From positions 30,432 to 94,431 of the forward strand of contig CABQNH010000003.1 of NCBI GenBank assembly GCA_902465435.1: a stretch of 64,000 nt of DNA. Reading direction: 5' to 3'. The position numbers and the translations under genes were made by a program. Every line of letters begins with the position of its first letter. The stretch's first letter is position 1. The notes below the pieces were generated by a model, which did not search any database, was not told the DNA's origin, and was given only the letters and a program-made list of their open reading frames with translations. This document shows positions 26,027 through 36,400 of this stretch, one piece after another. Source of the stretch: an uncultured Eubacteriales bacterium (GTDB lineage: Bacteria > Bacillota > Clostridia > Oscillospirales > Oscillospiraceae).

Positions 26027-28642
26027 TTGCTATTTTATGATCGTACTGCGCAGGATGTTTTGAAGACGCTTGGCACGGACGCCGAGCGCGGGCTAACGGA
26101 AACACAGGCGGAGACGCTTCAACAAAAATATGGAGAAAACCGGCTTCGTGAGAAAAAGAGAAGATCGCAGCTGCAGCGCTTTTTCGACCAGTTTAAGGAC
26201 GTCATGATTTTGATCCTGATTGCTGCGGCACTTGTTTCCTTCGTGGTCGCCTGTACGGAGGGAGAGCCGAAGGAATTCTTTGAGCCGGTGTTGATTCTTG
26301 TCATCGTTGTCGTCAATGCGTTTATGGGAATGATGCAGGAGAGCCGTGCAGAGAAGGCGCTCGATGCACTGCAAAATCTGTCGGCGCCGCAGGCGCGCGT
26401 GCTGCGCGGCGGGGTGGAGCGGATCGTGGAGGCATCTGCGCTCGTGCCGGGCGATATCATTCGCCTGGAGGCGGGCGACTTCGTTCCGGCTGACGCAAGG
26501 CTCCTGCGAAGCGTCAGCCTGAAATGCGAGGAGTCGGCGCTGACCGGGGAATCGGTCCCTGCGGAAAAGGACGCTGCGGCGCAGATTCTGCAGAATGCGG
26601 CGCTGGGCGACCGCTCTAATATGGTCTTTTCCGGATGCAGCGTGACCTATGGCACGGCGACCGCCGTCGTAACAGCGACCGGTATGGACACGGAGATGGG
26701 GAAAATCGCCAACCTTCTCGAAGATGCGGGCGAGGCGCAGACGCCCCTGCAGCAGAAGCTCGCGCAGCTGGGAAAGTACCTCGGCATTGCGGCGCTTGCC
26801 GCCTGCGCGGTGATTTTCGTTGTCGGACTCGCAAGTGATATGCCGGTGATGGAGCTGTTTATGACATCTGTGTCGCTTGCAGTCTCCGCGATCCCGGAGG
26901 GACTGCCGGTTATTGTGACGATCGTACTTTCCATAGGCGTGCAGCGCATGGTCAAGAAAAATGCGCTGATTCGGCGGCTGCCCGCTGTAGAGACGCTGGG
27001 CAGCGCTTCCGTGATCTGCTCGGACAAAACAGGCACGCTGACACAAAATCGCATGACGCTCACGAAGCTTTATGTGGACGGCGCAGACGCGCCGGAAACC
27101 GTCTGCTCGCAGAATTCGGAGCAGGCGAGACAGCTGCTTTGCTTCGGCACCCTGTGCTGTGACGGCTCCGTGCAATTTCACGACGGGCAGGTGCAGCATA
27201 TCGGCGACCCCACGGAGACGGCGATTGTATTGGCGGCGCATCGGAACGGCATGGAAAAGGAATCGCTGAACAAGCGCTATCCGCGCCTTGCGGAGCTTCC
27301 GTTTGATTCGGATCGCAAGCTTATGACGACCGTAAACCGGATCGACGGGAAAAACATTGTCATTGTTAAGGGCGCGTTTGATATGCTCGTGCCGCGCTGT
27401 ATTTCCGGAGATCTTGCGGCGGCGCGCCGGATCGTGGAGGAGATGAGCGCCGACGCGCTTCGCGTTCTGGCGATTGCCTATAAGGAGCTTGCAGAGCTTC
27501 CGGCTTCGCCGGATGGAGCGACGTTAGAGAACGAACTGCAGTTTCTTGGCCTTGTGGGCATGATCGACCCGCCCCGGCCGGAGGCACGGGAGGCCGTCGC
27601 GGTCTGCAGGAAAGCCGGGATTAAGCCGGTGATGATAACGGGCGACCATGTGGCGACGGCTTCCGCCATTGCAAAGGAGCTTGGGATCCTTGCGGCGGGT
27701 GACCGCGCGATCACCGGCGCGGAGCTGGATGCCATGAACGACACAGAGCTGGAACGGCAGGTTGAACATATCGCGGTCTATGCCCGTGTGTCGCCGGAGA
27801 ATAAAATCCGCATCGTAAAGGCGTGGCAGCGCAGGGGACAGGTCGTAGCCATGACCGGCGACGGCGTGAACGACGCACCGGCCTTGAAGGCGGCGGACAT
27901 CGGCTGCGCCATGGGCGTTACGGGAACGGATGTCGCAAAGGGCGCGGCAGATATGAGCCTGACGGACGATAACTTTGCAACGATCGTGGACGCCGTGCGC
28001 GAGGGACGCGGGATTTACGCCAACATTCGAAAGGTCGTCGGCTTCCTGCTGGGTACGAATATCGGCGAGGTGCTGACGGTGTTTGTCGCGATGATGCTCT
28101 GGCGCAAGACGCCGCTTTTGTCCATGCAGCTGCTCTGGATCAATCTGGTGACGGACGGCCTTCCTGCGATCGCACTCGGCATGGAGGCGGTCGAGTCGGA
28201 TGTGATGGAGCACAAGCCGAAGGCAAAGAGCGAGGGACTGTTTGCGCATGGCATGGGACTGCGGACGGCGCTGCAGGGCGTGATGTTCGGCGCGCTTGCA
28301 CTGGCGGGCTTCTGCATCGGTGAGAAGTACACAGGTGTGCTTGCGGGCGGACAGACGATGTCCTTCCTGGTGCTGGCACTTTCTCAGGTCGTGCAGGCGT
28401 ACAATATGCGCTCTGAGCATTCGTTGTTCCGAATTGGGCCGTTCCGCAATCGCAGGCTGAACGGCGCGGCAATTTTATCAACCGTTCTCGTGCTGCTTGT
28501 GCTGCTGACCCCGGCACGGATCGCCTTTGGGCTGATCCTGCTGCCGTGGAAGCTGTATCTCGTGGGTCTCGGCCTGATTTTACTGCCGCTGGCGGTCATG
28601 GAAATCTCCAAATCGGTCGGACTGATCCAGCATCAGCATTAA
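26027..28642 (+). CDS. Calcium-type P-type ATPase (P2A)
   Basis: This 871-residue pump has the P2A signatures: cation-transporter N domain, LTGESVPAEK actuator loop, a VSAIPEGLPVIV membrane site typical of calcium pumps, phosphorylation site DKTGT (Asp333), nucleotide-binding domain, and GDGVNDAPALKAADIG hinge, followed by the C-terminal membrane helices. It most likely exports Ca2+. Translation begins at TTG 26027, seven bases after AGGAGG (26014-26019); no in-frame ATG is suitably placed. Such pumps are widespread in Clostridia. Confidence 0.93.
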   Translation: MLFYDRTAQDVLKTLGTDAERGLTETQAETLQQKYGENRLREKKRRSQLQRFFDQFKDVMILILIAAALVSFVVACTEGEPKEFFEPVLILVIVVVNAFMGMMQESRAEKALDALQNLSAPQARVLRGGVERIVEASALVPGDIIRLEAGDFVPADARLLRSVSLKCEESALTGESVPAEKDAAAQILQNAALGDRSNMVFSGCSVTYGTATAVVTATGMDTEMGKIANLLEDAGEAQTPLQQKLAQLGKYLGIAALAACAVIFVVGLASDMPVMELFMTSVSLAVSAIPEGLPVIVTIVLSIGVQRMVKKNALIRRLPAVETLGSASVICSDKTGTLTQNRMTLTKLYVDGADAPETVCSQNSEQARQLLCFGTLCCDGSVQFHDGQVQHIGDPTETAIVLAAHRNGMEKESLNKRYPRLAELPFDSDRKLMTTVNRIDGKNIVIVKGAFDMLVPRCISGDLAAARRIVEEMSADALRVLAIAYKELAELPASPDGATLENELQFLGLVGMIDPPRPEAREAVAVCRKAGIKPVMITGDHVATASAIAKELGILAAGDRAITGAELDAMNDTELERQVEHIAVYARVSPENKIRIVKAWQRRGQVVAMTGDGVNDAPALKAADIGCAMGVTGTDVAKGAADMSLTDDNFATIVDAVREGRGIYANIRKVVGFLLGTNIGEVLTVFVAMMLWRKTPLLSMQLLWINLVTDGLPAIALGMEAVESDVMEHKPKAKSEGLFAHGMGLRTALQGVMFGALALAGFCIGEKYTGVLAGGQTMSFLVLALSQVVQAYNMRSEHSLFRIGPFRNRRLNGAAILSTVLVLLVLLTPARIAFGLILLPWKLYLVGLGLILLPLAVMEISKSVGLIQHQH

Positions 28643-28652
28643 TGCAATAATA

Positions 28653-28676
28653 CGCCGTCGGCATTTGCCGACGGCG
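28653..28676. repeat. Palindromic hairpin repeat, copy 1
   Basis: CGCCGTCGGC (28653-28662), loop ATTT, GCCGACGGCG (28667-28676), 11 bases after the P-type ATPase stop. The same sequence recurs at 28931-28958 extended to a 12-bp stem. Without a T-run here, the first copy may only slow or partly terminate transcription. Confidence 0.75.
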
Positions 28677-28698
28677 GCAGACCGTCAATAAAGTCCGT

Positions 28699-28733
28699 AA
28701 CCGTCAAAACAGGAAAACAATTTTGACGGTTTT
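28699..28733 (+). terminator. Terminator-like hairpin after the P-type ATPase
   Basis: AACCGTCAAAA (28699-28709) pairs with TTTTGACGGTT (28721-28731) around an 11-base loop and is followed by TTC. Confidence 0.6.
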
Positions 28734-28901
28734 CACTTTCAGCGCATCCATTTCATTTTATAGAAAAATTCAAATAAATTGCGTTCAAAAATAAGGAAAT
28801 ATTTATTGTTTTGACTTACTTCGGAACTCGCGCCTTACCGTACCTATGTACGCCTACAGGCGCGAGATTCCTTGTCTTTCGAACTTTCTTGATAGCCTGC
28901 C

Positions 28902-28930
28902 AGCGTGTCAAAAAGGTTTTTTGACACGCT
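28902..28930. repeat. 13-bp palindrome sharing a motif with position 7974
   Basis: AGCGTGTCAAAAA (28902-28914) pairs perfectly with TTTTTGACACGCT (28918-28930) over a 3-base loop. The right arm plus the next base (TTTTTGACACGCTG) is found again at 7974-7987, downstream of the carboxypeptidase gene, suggesting a dispersed element rather than a single-use terminator. Confidence 0.7.
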
Positions 28931-28962
28931 GCCGCCGTCGGCATTTGCCGACGGCGGCTTTT
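28931..28962 (+). terminator. Palindromic hairpin repeat, copy 2, with T-run
   Basis: GCCGCCGTCGGC (28931-28942), loop ATTT, GCCGACGGCGGC (28947-28958), then TTTT. This is a strong terminator and a near copy of 28653-28676. Confidence 0.8.
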
Positions 28963-29094
28963 ATTCACGCTCTTGAATAAAAGACATTCTATTTGCTGCA
29001 AACACCTGTGAAAAGTGTGAAAAATGCTGCGGCGGTTTTCGCGAGGTTTTGTTTCGCGTTGACAGAAAATTTTTGGGGTCTATGTGCTTTTCGC

Positions 29095-29123
29095 TTGCAT
29101 TTCTGGAAATTATCGCGTATAAT
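29095..29123 (+). promoter_or_regulatory. Sigma-A promoter of the PqqD/lipoprotein unit
   Basis: TTGCAT (29095-29100), 17 bases, TATAAT (29118-29123), 42 bases before the ATG at 29166. A separate TTGACA at 29059-29064 could serve another, weaker start. Confidence 0.75.
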
Positions 29124-29165
29124 ATGGTCGAAAGTTTTTGTTTGCAACCATTAGAAGGGAATAAA

Positions 29166-29447
29166 ATGCAATATAAGGTAATTGATGGATTTTTGCTGCG
29201 GCAATTGCAAGACGAGTATCTGCTGATCCCTTCCGGCGCGGCAGCACAGCGCTTCAGCGGCCTGATCGCACTCAATGAGACCGGCGCAGATCTCTTTCGG
29301 ATCCTGCAGTCCGGCGCAACGAAGGAGGAAATGCTCCTGAAAATGCGCTCGTGCTATGCAGTCTCGGAGCAGGAGCTTGCGGCCGATATCGAAGAGATCC
29401 TTGCGCAATTGCGAGAGCTTGGCATTTTGATCGAGGAGGAAATATGA
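29166..29447 (+). CDS. PqqD-family peptide chaperone (RRE domain)
   Basis: This 93-residue protein matches the PqqD fold: an N-terminal beta part (YKVIDGFLLRQLQDEYLLIPSG), the core LIALNETGADLFRILQSGATKEEML, and a C-terminal helix with DIEEILAQLRELGIL. PqqD domains bind the leader of a ribosomal peptide and present it to a radical SAM enzyme. A radical SAM/SPASM gene lies 13 kb downstream and a small Cys-containing peptide gene 9 kb downstream in the same strand. The ATG at 29166 has AGAAGGGA upstream. It overlaps the lipoprotein gene through ATGA. Confidence 0.85.
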   Translation: MQYKVIDGFLLRQLQDEYLLIPSGAAAQRFSGLIALNETGADLFRILQSGATKEEMLLKMRSCYAVSEQELAADIEEILAQLRELGILIEEEI

Positions 29448-30187
29448 AGACGATACGGCGTATGGCTGTGCTGCTGGCGGTGCTTTTGCTGCTCACAGCC
29501 TGCGGAAAAACAAAGGACGAGCCGTCAGGCTCTGCGCCGGCAGGTTCATCGGACAATCCGACGGAAACGGTGACTTTGCCCATGCCGTCGGAGTCTGACG
29601 CGGTACTGGACACGCAGCCCACGGTGCTTGACGTAGCCGATGGAAGACTTGTGGTGCTTCAGAGCGGCGCTTATAACGGACTTTGCCCGGAGAACGGATC
29701 GGACGAGCGCGTTGAAAATGCTGCTGCGTTATTGGTGGCGAATGTGTCCGATCAGGCCTGTCAGTTCTGCACCTTAAACTATCAGATCGACGGCGAGGAC
29801 GCCGTGTTCCAAATCTCTGAACTTCCGGCAGGGAAGGCAGTGTGGGTTTTGGAGTCCGGCGGGAAAACGACCTCCGCGGATGCGGTGTTCACCTATGTGT
29901 CGGATATCAGCGTGTTCCGCGAGCAGGATTCGCAGTGGCTGCCCGATGTAACGGCGGAGGGCGGAGACGGCAAGCTCACGGTCAGCAACCAGAGCGACCG
30001 CGACTATGCGCTGATTACCGTTTACTATAAGCTGACATACGGAGAGAATACCTACCTCGGCGGGATCGCCTACCGTGTGACGGTGGATGGCCTGAAATCC
30101 GGGGAAAGCAAAACGCTGACGGCCGGCCATTTCTACGAGGGCAGCTGCGAGATCGTAGGTATCTATGCCGACGGAGCGACCGACTGA
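29444..30187 (+). CDS. Putative lipoprotein of unknown function
   Basis: This 247-residue protein has a lipoprotein signal peptide with lipobox LLTAC (Cys near residue 20) and a Ser/Pro/Glu-rich linker (about 24-60). A beta-rich domain follows with two similar halves that resemble an immunoglobulin-like or FxLYD-type fold. I do not recognise a named family. It is translationally coupled to the PqqD gene (ATGA overlap) with GAGGAGGA as ribosome-binding site, implying a joint role, for example at the outer face of the membrane. Confidence 0.7.
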   Translation: MKTIRRMAVLLAVLLLLTACGKTKDEPSGSAPAGSSDNPTETVTLPMPSESDAVLDTQPTVLDVADGRLVVLQSGAYNGLCPENGSDERVENAAALLVANVSDQACQFCTLNYQIDGEDAVFQISELPAGKAVWVLESGGKTTSADAVFTYVSDISVFREQDSQWLPDVTAEGGDGKLTVSNQSDRDYALITVYYKLTYGENTYLGGIAYRVTVDGLKSGESKTLTAGHFYEGSCEIVGIYADGATD

Positions 30188-30340
30188 GGATGCGCAGCCT
30201 CTTTGTCGATTCTATAATTAATCTATTAATTTGTATGTAGCGGCATTTGCCGTTATGGATCGTTTCCTCCGCGTGTCCGCGCCAGGTCTGCACAAGGGCG
30301 TGCGCAGAGGAAGCAGGCAGCACTGCGGTCTTGCGCCGGT

Positions 30341-30360
30341 GCGCTTCGCCGAAGCGCTTT
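30341..30360 (+). terminator. Short hairpin in the leader of the giant surface gene
   Basis: GCGCTTC (30341-30347) pairs with GAAGCGC (30351-30357) and is followed by TTT. It lies between the lipoprotein stop and the surface-protein start in a 274-base spacer that otherwise shows only a -10-like TATAAT at 30213 and a small CGGC-ATTT-GCCG hairpin near 30241. Confidence 0.45.
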
Positions 30361-30461
30361 CGTCCATGCATCGTTCTGACGAAAACGCTTACGGCAAAGC
30401 CACTTGCCCAATTGTGTGCGCTGCCATAAACGGAATCTCTTGAGAAAGGATTGAATTGTCT

Positions 30462-33400
30462 ATGAAAATGAAAAGAGTGCTATCCTTCCTGTTGGCAGCT
30501 GCTCTGATCATCGGGATGCTTCCCGCAGTAACGCTGCTGCACGCAAGCGCGGCGACGGCGGGCGACACCTATGACGTTTCGTACGGCACCTTGAACAGCA
30601 GCAAGTCTGTTTCTCTGCCGATCACGATTCATAATTACCCGAATGACGGTATGCTGTTTGAGTACTCCAGTTATGTGGGGAAGGAACAGTATATCTATGC
30701 CAGAGCGCATGCCGAGGTCGCAACTCCCGGCTACGGCCAGGCATGGTATGCCAACGGCTATAACAGGACAACGAAAAACAGCGAGAACTTCACGGTTCTT
30801 GGTACATATTACCTCACTGCATGGAACAGCGTAAAGGCCAATGCGGCCAAGAACCCCGACGGTACGTCCCCGTATTACTATGCTGTTGCAGTCAGCACGG
30901 AATACAATGCGGATGTGAAGCTCTATTCCGAGGACAACACGAGCATTCCCGAGGCGCAGCGCAGATGGCTCGTTTTGATGGATTCGGAGGGGTATTATCT
31001 CTTCTATAACCTTGCCAACGGCTCCTGCCTGGATCTGTGCAATAGCGCCGCGCACGGCAACGTATGGTGCTGGACGCCGAACTACGGTGCTGCGCAGCGC
31101 TGGAAGCCAATCGTGGATGCAGACGGCGGCTATCACTTTGTATCGAAGGCACAGAGCACCAATTCGCTCGATTTGGATGTCGGCAACCTTGTGGATGGAA
31201 CCAACGTTCATGTTTGGGATAGCGACTATAATAGCAATGCCAGGTCAGGTGAAGCGCAGAAATGGGCGCTGATCCCGGTCAGTGGCGAGTCATCTGCAAA
31301 GAGCGGCGTGGCCGGTCAGGCGATGCGTGTGGTCAGCTCCAGCCTTTCCGCGGCACAGGACAGCTACTACGGCGGCGGCGATGCAACCGTTCTGGAGCAG
31401 TCTACCGAGAAGAAGAACGCTCGCTATCTGTCGATCGTTTATCAGATCGACGGAATCGACAACGGAATTGCCACGCTGACAGAGCCGTTTAAAATCGTTC
31501 CGTTCAACAATACGGACAAGGCTCTGGATGTGAGCAACGGATATGCGGTGGACGGCACCAAGATTCAGATTTGGAGCTCTGGCGCGAACGATGACAATAC
31601 GACAAAGTATCTGATGGCCGAACCGAGCGGTGATGGCTCCTATTACCTGCGCTGGTATCGCCGCAACAGCGGTACGATGACTGCAACGGACTTCTATGTC
31701 GGCGGCGTGACGGACAGCGTCGTGCAGGCGGCCTGCAAGGCCAAGAGCAGTGCAAACCGCTTCCAGATCGTTGACAACGGTGACGGCAGCTACAGCTTCC
31801 GCGTGGTCGGCGTAAAAAACAGCACGACCGGCGAGCAGCTATACTTGGACTACAGAGGTTCTTCTACAGACAATGGTACCGCTGTTCAGGGCTATGCATG
31901 GACCAATACGAACGGTCATCGCTTCTATCTCCAGAACGTGGCCAATGAGAAGATCACCTTCGCAGCGCAGACCTATACACTGTACCCCGGCTTTGACGAT
32001 CAGCCCACCGAGGAGAGCGAGGCGCTGAAGGCCAACGGAATCCGCATGGAGCTTTCCACCGCGCCCGGCTATCATCGCATTACGCTCGATCTTTCTACGG
32101 CGGCCGGTTATGCCGCTGCGCAGAAGCTGACCTCTTTGACGGTGGGTACGCCCTCCGGCAAGCGCGTTGTTCTGGACATTGCGGCAATCGGCGGCTTTGA
32201 GACGGAGCAGAAAGCGACAAACTTCGGCTACGACGTGACGTGCGGTATGCTCGACTGCCTGAATTACGGCAGCTATTCGGCGACAAAGCAGTGGAGAAGC
32301 TCTACGGAAGCGGACTATAACGCTTCGGATAAGAGCGGCAGCACGGTGCGCCGTTACCGCACGGGCAACAACCTTGCTTACGGTATGCTGCTGCCGAACT
32401 CCGGCTATAACACGGTCAACAGCTACTATAAGTTTGATAACTTTGGCTATGCCTCCCCATTTGGCACGGATACGACGGTACAGGATAATTTGGCCGCTGA
32501 CGTTTGGAAGGCTTACGCTATTTTTCAGGCCTATACTGTCCCGACGAGTGCGCCTTGGGGCAGATGGTATGTGCAGACGCAGGGCGACTCAAGCTATAAC
32601 ACGGTCAACAGCGCAACGACGAACTTCCCACTGGTTACGCTTGACGGCGTGGAGTATTCCGACATCAGCAAATACCTGCCGAATATGCACAGCTACATTG
32701 ACGGCATGGCGACGATCGGATTGGTGAACTATACGCTGGATCCGGAAACCAAGATTCCGGTCTATACACAGGAGACGGTGCAGAAGCTTGCCAAGCTGCT
32801 GCAGGCCTCGCTGGGCATCAGCGAAGTATATGAGGCCTCCAGCGCGACCTATAACTATAACTTTGTCCAGGGTGAAAAGGTGTTCGGCACAAAGGACTGG
32901 GCGCAGACGATCCGCGACTATCTTGCAACCTGCGGGAATCCGAACCTCACGGAAGTATCCACTGACTACTGGGAAAGCTATAAGGCGGGACATGCCGATA
33001 TGCTGGAGCTGTCCTGGGAGCAGATCACAAACGGCGATTATCGGGCGAATTTCAATAACTATCTTGACATCGCCTACTGGATGCTCCATACGCTTTATAA
33101 GGACAACAACGGCGTGAGTACCACGGTTCCGGAGTACGATCACCTGACCCTGACGCAGGAAACAAACTCCAGCGGCAAGAGCTACTATGTCTTTGACGGC
33201 GGCTATGACGATCTGGAATATAACACTGCGACCGGCGCAATCTCCCATACGGGTAGTACCGGCACGAAGGGTATGGTGTATTACACCTCCACGTCTGCTA
33301 CGACGGCAAAGCCGTTCCTGCCGACGACGGACAGTGTGGCCTACAACCAGACCAATTCCCCGTATTTTGCTGATGACGGTGTGTCCAGTGCGGAGGCGGA

Positions 33401-36400
33401 TCGCTATGACACCTACGTCGGCCGCGACTATAACTTCTCTATGGAAGGCCACGGTCAGTTTGTCTTTAACACGGAGGACAACCTGTACTTTAACTTCCAG
33501 GGTGACGACGACGTTTATCTGTTCATTAACAATAAGCTCGTCATGGATATCGGCGCGGCGCACTCCATCACGAACTCGATGTTCGATCTGAATGATTATG
33601 TGAAGGAATGCGGACTGGTTGACGGCGAAACCTACGACTTCGACTTCTATTATATGGAGCGCCACGGCTATGGCTCCAATATCCGTATTGAAACGAACAT
33701 CGAGGTTACCTCGAAGGACGTTGTCTCGGAAAAGGGCGCGATTCAGGACGGTCAGACGCTGAATAATTACGGTCTGGCGGATCAGTCCAAAGTTCTGGAA
33801 TATTACTTTACGCTTAGGAACGAGGGCTATGCGCTTCCGCTCACAAATCTTGCGTTCGAGGATGAAAAGCTGGGCTTCTCCGTGGGCTATAACGGAGTAA
33901 CGCTTGGCAGCTATAAGCTCAACGGTACAAGCAAAAACCGTGCGATTTCGGATCTGCACGCGGTTCTGACGCTGGCGGACGGAACCGAGATCACGCTGCG
34001 TTTTGCCGATACCCAGGCGCTGCAGGATTTCCTGACGGATGTAAAGTGCGACGGGCACCCGTCGGCCGGCCTTTCGGCTGGTGAAAGCCTTACGATTTAC
34101 GGCGTGCGCTACGGCCTTTTGTCGGACGGCATCTTTAAGAACACCGTCTATACGGAAGCGAGCAGCATTCGCGGTAAGGCGGACTTCGCCGTATTCGCGG
34201 GCGTTGCGCAGCACTATTATATGTGGGCGGGCCATCCCATTGCGGTCAGTGTGGGCGATGCAGCCGGTACGGTGCTCGGCTCGGAGCAGGTCGGCGCATT
34301 GAGCGCCTTCACGCCTGCAAGCGGTAATGGCGCAACGACGGCCTATCAGCCGCTTGCTGACGGTGTTTACACCATCGGCGCAACGAAGGGGCGCACCTAT
34401 ACCTGGGCGCCCGGCTCGGGTGACCAGCTCGTCGTAAAGAGTGCAAAGACACTCTATGAGGACGGCACGTCCGGCAATGAGCCGCTGTTCTATGTGCGTT
34501 ATGCTGGCGGTGGCTACTATACCATCCAGTACCTGCAGGACAACCGCTACGCCTGCATCGATATCACAAGCGGAACCAATGCCAGCAGCCGAAACGATAC
34601 GGCGGACTATGACGACCGGATCGTCCTTCGCAGCTTTGCAAGCGCGGATGCTGCGGCGGCGGATAAGGCGGCACTCTGGCAGATCGGCTGGAACGCGGAT
34701 CACGCAATTTCCAGCGGCTCGGATGCAAACAGCTTCATTATTCGTCCTGCACTGGGAAGCGGCTATGCAGTAGATCTGGATGCAGGCAAGCTGGCGGATA
34801 ATACGGTTATCCACCTCTGGACAAATTCCTCCAGCAACGTTGGCTGGCAGTTTAACTCCGTGGCGAACGGATACACCGATAACAACACCGTTGCCAATGA
34901 TATCCTTGTGTTTGATTATTCGGCTGCCGGTACCTACAGCCAATATTATCTGACAAGCTACACGGACGGCGGCGCGACGGTTTCGACGGTCGTTCCCGTT
35001 GTAATTCACGTTCTGGACGTAAAGGACAATACCTACGTTTTGGATTACGGTCTGCCCGTAAATCTGAACAACGCGGCGGACGGCGGCCTGCTCAATAACG
35101 ACACGACGCAGGTTGCCGGTACGACAACGACCTCCTTCCTCGAGGGCATGATCACGGGCGAGGGCTACGAGGGTCTTGCACGCCTTGCCCGGGAAGGCAA
35201 AATTACGGACAAGACGAACGCAATCTCCGGCACGGCCATCAATGCGGTGCGCAACGGCTACGGCAGCTTCACCGCAATGAACGGCGATGCCGCTGAGCGT
35301 GCGACCTATCGCATTTCCTACACCGCGAATTCCGCTTATGTACTCTCCATCAGCGACGCGGGCAGCGGCGATTGGGAGGATACAAAGCCCAGCGGTGTGC
35401 CGGATGAGAACATTGAGTCGAGAACGGTTTACCGCTACAGCGATCGTATCACGACGCCGGTCACGACAACGACGAGCGGCTCTGTGCAGTATGTTGAGAG
35501 CTTCCCCTCCGGCTTCGATACGGGCAATGCGCTTTATGCGCAGTATCATAAGTCGCCGGTGTCCGGCGCCGGTATTACCACCAACTCCACAACGACAGTC
35601 GGCTATATCTACTGGCACTGGTGCAGAAATGGCGCGCTTGGCTCGCCGTGGGTCAGAACGATCGGCTCGTCAAGCGGATCAATTGACGGCGCGGCGGCGA
35701 CGACCTTCCACGCGTGGTTCAATTCAAACTACGCCACGGCAATCTCCGGCGGCGCGGATATTTCAAAAAGCTATCTGGATTCGTCCTTGAATCCCGTCGT
35801 GTTCCGCGATCCCGGCGACACCGATGCTGACTACGGCCCGTTTGCAAGCAGCTATAGTAAGCAGTATTGTCAGGATTCTGCGCTCTGGTATACGATCACG
35901 GTCAAGCAGCAGAACTACACAAAGACCTCGACGTCCTATACCTACACCTGGAGCGATTACACCGATTGGAGTCCGATCGCTGTTGTCGCGTCCGATACCC
36001 GTAAGGTTGAGTCGAAGACGCAGTATCGCGCTAAGACCGATACGACGATTGCCGAGGGCGTGGCGCTTGTTCTGCAGGAGCGTGACGACTCCAACCTGTC
36101 GCAGCTCTGGTACTTCAATGAGCAGGACGACGGCAGCTATGTGATCGAGAATGTGAAGTCCGGCATGACACTGCAGCTGGCGGCGCAGGCGGCAAACGGC
36201 GTTGCCGTTGTGCAGAAGACGAAGAACGCGACGCCCGATGGGCTGGAGAAGTGGAATATCGTGAAGAATTCCAGCGGAAACGTCGAACTGCTTCCGGCTT
36301 CGAACAACAGCTTTGCCGTTGACCTCCCGGCTGGAAATACGGTAAATAATACGGCCGTTACACTGTATACGCGCATTGGAAACGGCCACACGCCGCAGAC

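Larger units (their letters stand above)
28643..29165. other. 523-base intergenic region dense in palindromes
   Basis: There is no gene here. In order it holds a hairpin CGCCGTCGGC-ATTT-GCCGACGGCG (28653-28676), a terminator-like hairpin (28699-28733), a 9-bp palindrome CTCGCGCCT/AGGCGCGAG with a nested GTAC/GTAC stem (28827-28866), a 13-bp palindrome AGCGTGTCAAAAA/TTTTTGACACGCT (28902-28930), a second, longer copy of the first hairpin with a T-run (28931-28962), and a promoter (29095-29123). The middle part is AT-rich. Confidence 0.8.
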
